A DNA stretch of 11,928 bases from Chromatiales bacterium (GTDB taxonomy: Bacteria; Pseudomonadota; Gammaproteobacteria; UBA6429; Thiohalophilaceae), in the NCBI GenBank assembly GCA_027057985.1, contig JALUTJ010000283.1, forward strand, positions 1 to 11,928, in the 5' to 3' direction. The translations under genes and the position numbers were made by a program. Numbering within the stretch: position 1 is the first letter of the stretch; every line of letters begins with the position of its first letter. Positions 5,694 to 11,928 of the stretch are shown in pieces. Under the pieces are notes generated by a model, which had not been told where the DNA came from, did not search any database, and worked only from the letters and a program-made list of their open reading frames with translations.

Positions 5694-7472
5694 ATGGCAC
5701 AGCTTACAGGAGCCGAAATTTTTGTGGAAGCCTTGAAACGCGAAGGAGTGAAAACGATTTTTGCTCTTCCCGGAGGTGTCGTTCTCAAAATTTTCGATGT
5801 CCTGCATCAGCAATGCGATGTCGAAGTCATCTTGACGCGGCATGAACAAGCCGCGGGACATATGGCGGAAGGCTATGCCAAGGCGACAGGAAAGCCTGGC
5901 GTGTGTTTGATTACCTCTGGCCCTGGGATGACCAATGTGATCACGGCATTGGCCGATGCGTATATGGATTCCGTTCCCATGGTGTGCTTTTCCGGGCAAG
6001 TGCCGACAGCGATGATCGGAAATGACGCCTTTCAAGAAGCGGACAATATCGGGTTGAGCCGCCCATGCACGAAGTACAATTTTCTCGTCAAAGATGTAAA
6101 CGATTTGGCTCAGACTATTAAGGAAGCGTTTTACATTGCCTCGACGGGAAGGCCGGGGCCGGTGCTTGTCGATATTCCCAAAGATATTTCCATGGATAAG
6201 GCGGATTTCAAATATCCGGATTCGGTTTCGATTCGCGGCTACAATCCGACCTATGAAGGCAGCAAATGGAAAATCAAGCAAGCCGCCGATGCCATTATGA
6301 AATCGCGCCGGCCGATCCTGTATATCGGCGGCGGGGTGCAATTATCCGGCGCGTCGCAAGAAGTGCGGGAACTGGCCGAGATGACGCAGATTCCCGTGGA
6401 CTCGACCTTGATGGCGTTGGGTGCCTTTCCGGGCGGTCATCCGCTGTCCCTTGGCATGCTCGGCATGCATGGCACCTATGTCGCCAATATGGCCATGCAT
6501 TATTCGGACTTGGTGATCGCCATAGGCGCTCGGTTCGACGATCGCGTCACCGGCAAGGTTTCGGAGTTTTGTCCCAATGCCAAGATTATCCATATCGATA
6601 TCGATCCAACGTCGATCCGGAAAAATATTCATGTGGATATTCCCATCGTGGGCGACTGCAAACGCGTGGTGCAGGAATTGAACAACGTGCTGCGGGCCAC
6701 GGTGAATGGCGACCAAAAAGAATTGCGCAAACCATGGTGGGATCAATTGAATGAGTGGAAGGCTGAGCATCCGTTGAGTTATCAGCAAGATCCTGATCAA
6801 TTGATTAAACCACAGTATTTGATCGACCGCGTGTTTCAGTTGACGAGGGACCGCGATCCGATCGTCTCCACGGACGTGGGGCAGCATCAGATGTGGTCGG
6901 CGCAATATTTTCAATTGGCCAATCCCAACACCTGGCTCACGTCGGGAGGGTTGGGAACCATGGGATTCGGGTTTCCCGCGGCATTGGGCGCGCAGGCGGC
7001 GTTTCGCGACCGATTGGTGCTGTGTATCGCCGGCGATGGAAGCGTGCAGATGAACACGCAAGAATTGGCCACGGCGGTGGTCTCGAACTTGCCGGTGAAA
7101 GTGTTCATCATTAATAACCGGTTCCATGGCATGGTCAGACAGTGGCAAGATCTATTTTATGAAGGCCGCTATGCGTCGAGCTATCTGGATCAGACGCCGG
7201 ATTTTGTGAAGCTGGCTGAAGCATATGGCGCGGCCGGCCTTCGGATTAAAACGCCGAATGAAGTGGATGATGGCATCCGCGAAGCCATTGCCATTGACAA
7301 ACCGGTTTTCATTGATGTGCCGGTTGACCAATTCGAAAATTGCTATCCCATGATTCCAGCTGGCGGCTGCAATCATGAAATGATTCTGGAAGATCCACCC
7401 GAATTGCGAAAACGGCAGACGACGGGAGTCAAGGGGAAAAAGGAAAGTACGGACACCATCTTGACGGCGTAG
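5694..7472 (+). CDS. ilvB: acetolactate synthase large (catalytic) subunit
   Basis: A 592-residue ThDP enzyme joining two pyruvates to 2-acetolactate (valine, leucine), or pyruvate and 2-ketobutyrate to acetohydroxybutyrate (isoleucine). The N-terminal ThDP domain (about 1-170) has the catalytic Glu51 in TRHEQAAGHMAEGYA, then TSGPGMTN and DAFQEAD. The central domain (about 190-330) carries RFDDRVTG, which helps hold FAD in this family. The C-terminal domain has the ThDP/Mg motif GDGS (447-450) ending at NN (474-475), then GMVRQWQDLFYEGRY with Trp484 of the herbicide-binding region. The segment GGVVLKIFDVL (27-37) departs from the common PGGAxxPxYDAL. The ATG at 5694 has GAGGG five bases before its spacer end; a GTG at 5682 would add only four residues and overlaps that site. 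It is the first gene of the cluster; its regulatory subunit follows after a repeat. Confidence 0.97.
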   Translation: MAQLTGAEIFVEALKREGVKTIFALPGGVVLKIFDVLHQQCDVEVILTRHEQAAGHMAEGYAKATGKPGVCLITSGPGMTNVITALADAYMDSVPMVCFSGQVPTAMIGNDAFQEADNIGLSRPCTKYNFLVKDVNDLAQTIKEAFYIASTGRPGPVLVDIPKDISMDKADFKYPDSVSIRGYNPTYEGSKWKIKQAADAIMKSRRPILYIGGGVQLSGASQEVRELAEMTQIPVDSTLMALGAFPGGHPLSLGMLGMHGTYVANMAMHYSDLVIAIGARFDDRVTGKVSEFCPNAKIIHIDIDPTSIRKNIHVDIPIVGDCKRVVQELNNVLRATVNGDQKELRKPWWDQLNEWKAEHPLSYQQDPDQLIKPQYLIDRVFQLTRDRDPIVSTDVGQHQMWSAQYFQLANPNTWLTSGGLGTMGFGFPAALGAQAAFRDRLVLCIAGDGSVQMNTQELATAVVSNLPVKVFIINNRFHGMVRQWQDLFYEGRYASSYLDQTPDFVKLAEAYGAAGLRIKTPNEVDDGIREAIAIDKPVFIDVPVDQFENCYPMIPAGGCNHEMILEDPPELRKRQTTGVKGKKESTDTILTA

Positions 7473-7480
7473 AAAAAGTA

Positions 7481-7590
7481 TTGAAAAAGTCCGCCAGCGG
7501 CGTTCTCGGCCCTTTGTCGTGCTCACGTACTGCCTGGACGCTCCGCGTGTCAAAGGCCCTGCGGCCTTGCTGGACAGCCTTTTCCAACAA
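7481..7590. repeat. MITE-like nested hairpin repeat between ilvB and ilvN
   Basis: This 110-base block is built as nested inverted repeats. The outer arms TTGAAAAAGTCCGCCAGCGG (7481-7500) and GGCCTTGCTGGACAGCC (7563-7579) with the following TTTTCCAA are imperfectly complementary. A middle pair is CCTTTG (7511-7516) / CAAAGG (7551-7556) and an inner pair is CACG (7524-7527) / CGTG (7546-7549). It encodes nothing recognisable. The GTCCGCCAGCGGCGTTCTC / GGCCTTGCTGGAC signature matches an intergenic repeat I associate with Nitrospira genomes. It fills nearly the whole gap between two genes whose products form one enzyme, so the cluster mRNA will carry this large hairpin. Confidence 0.7.
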
Positions 7591-7619
7591 CTTTAACAAA
7601 GTAAAAGGATAGCGGTGTT

Positions 7620-8141
7620 GTGGAACACATCATTTCGGTGACATTGGAAAATAAATCCGGCGCCTTGTCTCGCGTGGCAGGGTTGTTCAGCGGCAGAGGG
7701 TTTAATATCGAAAGTTTGTCCGTAGCGCCAACGCTCGACCCCACTGTGTCGATGATGACCATTGTCACAAGCGGCGACGAGCGCATCATCGAGCAGATCC
7801 TCAAGCAACTGAACAAGATTATCGATGTCATCAAGGTCGTGGATCTGAACGAGAGCGAGGCGGTCGGTCGGGAAACGGCTTTGATTAAAGTGCATACCCG
7901 GTCGGAAGACCGAGCCGAGGCGTTGCGCATCGCCGATATTTTTCGAGCGAATGTCGTTGATTCATCCCCCACGTCCTATACGATTGAAGTGACGGGCGAT
8001 GTGCAAAAAATTCAGGCCATTATCCAGTTGCTCCAACCTCTTGGCATCAAAGAAATCGTCAGGACCGGGCGGATTGCCATTGCGCGAGAAGCCCTTCGCG
8101 CGGTGGCAAGTCAGCCGCGCCCGCTTGCCAAAGCCAATTGA
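7620..8141 (+). CDS. ilvN: acetolactate synthase small (regulatory) subunit
   Basis: A 173-residue regulatory partner of IlvB, of IlvH size (about 160-175). It stimulates the catalytic subunit and usually confers feedback inhibition by valine. Residues 2-75 are an ACT domain: ISVTLENKSGALSRVAGLFS and RGFNIESLSVAPT are near-identical to the family consensus, with conserved Gly and Asn residues that build the valine site. Residues about 85-160 (ALIKVHTR, IFRANVVDSSPTSYTIEVTG) match the C-terminal IlvN domain. The start is GTG at 7620, supported by AAAAGGA (7603-7609) with a rather long 10-base spacer and by alignment of the following residues with other IlvN/IlvH starts. It lies 147 bases after ilvB across a repeat and 167 bases before ilvC. 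The symbol ilvN or ilvH would be equally fair. Confidence 0.95.
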   Translation: MEHIISVTLENKSGALSRVAGLFSGRGFNIESLSVAPTLDPTVSMMTIVTSGDERIIEQILKQLNKIIDVIKVVDLNESEAVGRETALIKVHTRSEDRAEALRIADIFRANVVDSSPTSYTIEVTGDVQKIQAIIQLLQPLGIKEIVRTGRIAIAREALRAVASQPRPLAKAN

Positions 8142-8151
8142 AATCGTGATG

Positions 8152-8215
8152 CGTGAAGCGTCATGTGTAGAACGCAAAAGAAAGCCCGTTTGGTCTTTCC
8201 CTTCAACGCTTCACG
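8152..8215. repeat. inverted repeat between ilvN and ilvC
   Basis: CGTGAAGCGT (8152-8161) is the exact reverse complement of ACGCTTCACG (8206-8215). Inside lies a second short pair, GAAAG (about 8180-8184) with CTTTC. CGTGAAG occurs again near 8234. It resembles a dispersed intergenic hairpin or a mild processing signal in the cluster mRNA rather than a terminator, since no T run follows. Confidence 0.45.
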
Positions 8216-8290
8216 AAGATTCAGGACAGATTGTAAGCATTCCGTGAAGCACTCATTATATTGACACCCCATTGGTGTTGGCCGTCTTAA

Positions 8291-9322
<1,032 letters not shown>

Positions 9323-9351
9323 GCTGGCGCTGATGAGAGAAATGAGTCAGA

Positions 9352-10002
9352 ATGGCTGATCGTGCAAAAGATATCCCCATTGCAAAAGAAGGCGTTCCTT
9401 TTGTGATGGGCGCGGCGGCCCCTGCTGTCCTCGCGGGGTTGTTGGGTTGCAAAAAAGTCTCCATGGCTCTAGGCGCGGTCGCCTGTTTTACCGGATGGTT
9501 TTTTCGCAATCCTTCCCGGACCATCCCGCGAGGCGATGATTTGATCCTGGCTCCTGGCGATGGGAAGGTCATAGCCATTCAAGAGGAATTCGAGCCGAGG
9601 TATCTCAAAGATCAAAGCATTCGCATCAGCATCTTCTTGAATATTTTCGATGTCCACATTAATCGAATGCCGTGCGCCGGAACCGTGGTGGATTTGGCTT
9701 ATCAGCCAGGGCGGTTCATCAATGCGAGCGATCCCGACGCCACGGTCCACAATGAGCAAAATGCGCTGATGATCGAGACCCCGTTCAGGAAAAAGGTGCT
9801 CTGTGTCCAAGTCGCCGGGCTCATTGCGCGGCGTATCGTGTGCTGGGTTCACCCAGGAGAGGCCGCTGTTCCTGGTGAACGATTCGGGTTGATCCGGTTT
9901 GGTTCGCGAATGGATACATTTTTCCCCGTGGATAGCCGAGTACGTGTTAAGATAGGAGATCGTGTCAAGGGTGGAGAATCCATACTCGCGGAGTTGGCAT
10001 GA
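9352..10002 (+). CDS. psd: phosphatidylserine decarboxylase proenzyme (short form)
   Basis: A 216-residue proenzyme of the short PSD type (PSD-A/archaeal-like), converting phosphatidylserine to phosphatidylethanolamine at the inner membrane. A hydrophobic segment near the N-terminus (about 15-50) should anchor it. Family motifs: APGDGKV with Asp70, FLNIFDVHINR with His102, and RFGSR near the C-terminus, where self-cleavage between Gly184 and Ser185 would create the pyruvoyl group at the start of the small alpha chain. The Asp-His-Ser set required for self-processing is therefore visible. The ATG at 9352 has only a weak GAGAGA-type site. The stop overlaps the pssA start as ATGA (9999-10002), indicating translational coupling with the enzyme that supplies its substrate. 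Confidence 0.93.
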   Translation: MADRAKDIPIAKEGVPFVMGAAAPAVLAGLLGCKKVSMALGAVACFTGWFFRNPSRTIPRGDDLILAPGDGKVIAIQEEFEPRYLKDQSIRISIFLNIFDVHINRMPCAGTVVDLAYQPGRFINASDPDATVHNEQNALMIETPFRKKVLCVQVAGLIARRIVCWVHPGEAAVPGERFGLIRFGSRMDTFFPVDSRVRVKIGDRVKGGESILAELA

Positions 10003-10796
10003 AGGGGCGGATTTTTAAAAACAAGGAAGGCAAGCGTCGTCGCGGCGTGCATCTCATCCCGAATATCTTGACGACGGGCAATCTGTTTAGCGGATTGGCT
10101 TCGGTCGTCTTCGTGTTTCATGGACGTTTCGAAGCGGCGGCGATTGCGATTTTGATCGCCATGGTGTTCGACGTGTTGGATGGCACTTCCGCGCGGTTGA
10201 CGGATAGCACGAGCGCATTCGGCGTTGAGTACGATTCGTTATCCGATCTCATCTCCTTTGGGCTGGCCCCTGGATTTTTGATCTACGCTTGGGCGCTGGA
10301 ATCGCCTGGCATGATGTTAGGCGCGGCAGTCATGTTCGCCTATGTGGCCTGCGGCGCGCTTCGCTTGGCCCGATTCAATGTCATGGGAAGCAGCGGAGAT
10401 AATCGATGTTTTACCGGCTTGCCCATTCCCGCTGCGGCTGGCTTCATCGCGACGTTCTACATCTTCGATAAACATATCGGGCAGTTATCGGAAGCCGTCT
10501 TGCCCTATGTGGCAATAGGATTGAGTTTGTTGATGTCGTTTTTGATGGTGAGTACGGTCAAGTATCGCAGTGTGAAGCAATTGAAATTTCAGGGACATCA
10601 TCATTTCATGTATTTGGTCTGGGCTGTATTGATTCTGGTGTCGGTTATGGCCTATCCTCAACTCATGCTGTTTATGATCTGTTTGGGATATGCCGCTTCT
10701 GGATTGCTGGAAAAGGGATGGAGCATTGTGAAAGCTCCACGTCGACGCGGGATGATGGCGAATTCCCCGCCGTCCTATTCTGATTCGAAGGAGTAG
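9999..10796 (+). CDS. pssA: CDP-diacylglycerol-serine O-phosphatidyltransferase
   Basis: A 265-residue integral membrane enzyme making phosphatidylserine from CDP-diacylglycerol and serine. The CDP-alcohol phosphatidyltransferase signature D-x2-D-G-x2-A-R-x8-G-x3-D-x3-D is complete: Asp58, Asp61, Gly62, Ala65, Arg66, Gly75, Asp79 and Asp83. PNILTTGNLFSG (21-32) before it is the usual lead-in of PssA type II. Several hydrophobic segments follow (about 30-57, 85-120, 145-165, 170-195, 205-232), matching the usual multi-pass layout. The N-terminus is strongly basic (KNKEGKRRR). The ATG overlaps the psd stop. The last two codons (AAG GAG) double as the ribosome binding site of the short leader ORF that begins four bases after the TAG. 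Confidence 0.93.
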   Translation: MKGRIFKNKEGKRRRGVHLIPNILTTGNLFSGLASVVFVFHGRFEAAAIAILIAMVFDVLDGTSARLTDSTSAFGVEYDSLSDLISFGLAPGFLIYAWALESPGMMLGAAVMFAYVACGALRLARFNVMGSSGDNRCFTGLPIPAAAGFIATFYIFDKHIGQLSEAVLPYVAIGLSLLMSFLMVSTVKYRSVKQLKFQGHHHFMYLVWAVLILVSVMAYPQLMLFMICLGYAASGLLEKGWSIVKAPRRRGMMANSPPSYSDSKE

Positions 10797-10800
10797 TCTC

Positions 10801-10896
10801 ATGGGCGAATGGAAAGGAAAAGAACGAGCCACCCTCCTATTATGTGACGAACATCTTAGAGTCTTGGGAAAGCTTGAGCTATCCGTCACGAGTTAA
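10801..10896 (+). CDS. 31-aa leucine-rich leader peptide, candidate leuL-type attenuator ORF
   Basis: A short frame from ATG 10801 to TAA 10894-10896. AAGGAG (10788-10793) stands seven bases upstream, one of the better ribosome binding sites in the window. The peptide begins MGEWKGKERATLLLCDEHLR. Seven of 31 residues are Leu (12, 13, 14, 19, 22, 25, 27), including three in a row coded CTC-CTA-TTA at 10834-10842; two Val are also present. It has no signal peptide and matches no protein I know. It follows pssA by four bases and precedes a terminator that itself precedes leuA. A leucine-codon run ahead of a terminator ahead of leuA is the plan of ribosome-mediated attenuation, as in the enteric leu leader. 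The function is inferred; the ORF could be a chance frame, though the start signal argues against that. Confidence 0.55.
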   Translation: MGEWKGKERATLLLCDEHLRVLGKLELSVTS

Positions 10897-10927
10897 GAAT
10901 CCCCAAACAGGTGGACAGCCTTCACCT
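10868..10927 (+). promoter_or_regulatory. possible antiterminator pairing in the leuA leader
   Basis: GAAAGCT (10868-10874), inside the leader ORF and 26 bases past the Leu-codon run, can pair with AGCCTTC (10917-10923) in the left arm of the terminator at 6 of 7 positions (one C-A mismatch). AGGTG (10909-10913) can alternatively pair with CACCT (10923-10927). Either would block the terminator. A ribosome stalled at the Leu codons would leave the first partner free. The pairings are short, so this is tentative. Confidence 0.3.
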
Positions 10928-10949
10928 CGACGGGGTGAAGGCTTTTTTT
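10917..10949 (+). terminator. intrinsic terminator immediately upstream of leuA
   Basis: AGCCTTCACC (10917-10926) and GGTGAAGGCT (10934-10943) form a perfect 10-bp stem with a 7-base loop, followed by a 7-T run (10943-10949). The ribosome binding site of leuA (AGGAGG, 10954-10959) starts four bases later, so no promoter fits between terminator and gene. leuA transcription must therefore pass through it, which makes it a control point rather than a simple operon end. Confidence 0.88.
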
Positions 10950-10967
10950 ATTTAGGAGGACGTTTCC

Positions 10968-11928
10968 ATGACACGGCACATCAGAATATTCGATACGACG
11001 CTGCGGGACGGTGAGCAATCCCCAGGAGCCAGCATGAATGTTGAAGAAAAAGTTCTGGTGGCTAAACAACTCGGCCGTCTGAATGTCGATATTATCGAAG
11101 CCGGGTTTGCCTTTAGCTCACCCGGTGATTTCGAGGCGGTGCACCGCATTGGGCAGGAAGTCGAAGGGCCAACGGTTTGCAGTTTGGCGAGGGCCAAACC
11201 AGAGGATATCGATGCCGCGTGGAAGGCGCTGCAAGGGGCGCTCAACCCGCGCATTCATACCTTTTTGTCGACGTCGGATATTCACTTGAAACATCAGTTT
11301 CGGATGACCAGGGATCAAGCTCTCGCCCGGGCGGTGGAAATGGTTCAGCATGCGCGAAGCTATGTCGATGACGTGGAATTTTCTCCGATGGATGCGACGC
11401 GGTCGGATCTGTCGTATCTCTGCGAAGTCGTGGAGGCCGTCATCGATGCCGGAGCCGGGACGGTGAATATCCCCGATACGGTAGGATACACGACCCCGCA
11501 GGAATTCGGCGAAATCATTCGCGCGCTTCGAACTCGCGTGCGGGACTGTGATCGAGCGGTCATTTCCGTCCATTGTCACAATGACTTGGGGTTGGCGGTG
11601 GCCAATTCCATGGCCGCGATCTATGCCGGCGCGGGTCAAGTCGAGTGCACGGTGAACGGAATCGGGGAGCGGGCGGGCAATGCGTCATTGGAAGAAATCG
11701 TGATGGGTTTGCGGACACGGAAAGATTTTTACGATGCGGATACCCAAATCCACACAGAGGAAATTTCCAAGACCAGCCGATTGGTCAGCAAGATCACAGG
11801 GATGGTGGTTCAGCCGAATAAAGCCATTGTCGGCGCCAATGCGTTCGCCCATACATCGGGCATCCATCAAGACGGCCTGCTGAAAGATAAGAGCACATAT
11901 GAAATCATGCAGCCGGATTCCATCGGGT
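10968..11928 (+). CDS. leuA: 2-isopropylmalate synthase (partial, runs off the window)
   Basis: The first 320 codons of an enzyme that condenses acetyl-CoA with 2-ketoisovalerate to 2-isopropylmalate, the committed step of leucine synthesis. The TIM-barrel domain is complete or nearly so: [16 protein letters not shown] (8-23) holds the catalytic Arg and metal-binding Asp, [13 protein letters not shown] holds the HxH metal ligands, and [14 protein letters not shown] follows as in all Leu[15 protein letters not shown] near the window end belongs to the linker subdomain that contributes a catalytic His. The C-terminal leucine-binding regulatory domain lies outside. ATG 10968 has AGGAGG eight bases upstream. 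These motifs fit LeuA better than homocitrate or citramalate synthase, and the ilv genes upstream supply its ketoacid pathway. Expression is probably controlled by the terminator just upstream. Confidence 0.97.
   Translation, partial: MTRHIRIFDTTLRDGEQSPGASMNVEEKVLVAKQLGRLNVDIIEAGFAFSSPGDFEAVHRIGQEVEGPTVCSLARAKPEDIDAAWKALQGALNPRIHTFLSTSDIHLKHQFRMTRDQALARAVEMVQHARSYVDDVEFSPMDATRSDLSYLCEVVEAVIDAGAGTVNIPDTVGYTTPQEFGEIIRALRTRVRDCDRAVISVHCHNDLGLAVANSMAAIYAGAGQVECTVNGIGERAGNASLEEIVMGLRTRKDFYDADTQIHTEEISKTSRLVSKITGMVVQPNKAIVGANAFAHTSGIHQDGLLKDKSTYEIMQPDSIG

Noticed and set aside
5667..7148. Long minus-strand frames of 224 and 268 residues opposite ilvB
   Set aside because: They lie fully antisense to ilvB, are rich in His/Arg/Gly as expected from complementing its codons, and have no recognisable domain.
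10797..10949. The hairpin before leuA as a plain end-of-operon terminator with leuA on its own promoter
   Set aside because: Only about 20 bases separate the T run from the leuA ATG and these contain the ribosome binding site. A TATTAT at 10838-10843 could be a -10 box, but it lacks a -35 and is still upstream of the hairpin.

Overview
The window reads as chromosome of a Nitrospira-like bacterium (Nitrospirota). This is an inference. It rests on the gene order ilvB-ilvN-ilvC-psd-pssA-leuA, the style of the proteins, and an intergenic element between ilvB and ilvN that resembles repeats I associate with Nitrospira genomes. No rRNA, tRNA, CRISPR array or complete mobile element was seen.

Layout. 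(1) Bases 1-783 look like the ragged edge of an accessory region: the C-terminal half of a VapC/PIN toxin without its N-terminal catalytic part, then a small helical ORF with a GTG start that resembles HEPN-like accessory proteins. (2) Bases 902-2119, minus strand, hold two exported cupredoxin-like paralogues. One has a complete Cys/His/His/Met type-1 copper set; the other lacks the axial Met. A promoter and a palindrome lie upstream of the pair. (3) A 415-base non-coding stretch separates them from a divergent 529-aa secreted, cysteine-rich protein of unknown function (2535-4124), weakly like DUF4185 beta-propellers. (4) This gene converges on a minus-strand bioF (4240-5409) across a strong bidirectional terminator. 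(5) From 5410 to the end lies a plus-strand biosynthetic cluster: a repetitive palindrome, a good sigma-70 promoter, ilvB, a MITE-like hairpin repeat, ilvN, ilvC, psd, pssA, a 31-aa leader ORF, a terminator and leuA, which runs off the window.

How it works together. IlvB/IlvN and IlvC carry out the first steps of valine, leucine and isoleucine synthesis. LeuA takes the valine precursor 2-ketoisovalerate into the leucine branch. Embedded between them, PssA and Psd make phosphatidylserine and then phosphatidylethanolamine. BioF starts the biotin ring steps.

The most interesting signal is between pssA and leuA. A perfect intrinsic terminator ends about 20 bases before the leuA start codon, leaving no room for a promoter after it. 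It is preceded by a short ORF with a strong ribosome binding site, three consecutive Leu codons and 7 Leu in 31 residues. This has the layout of a ribosome-mediated leucine attenuator controlling leuA separately from the ilv and phospholipid genes.
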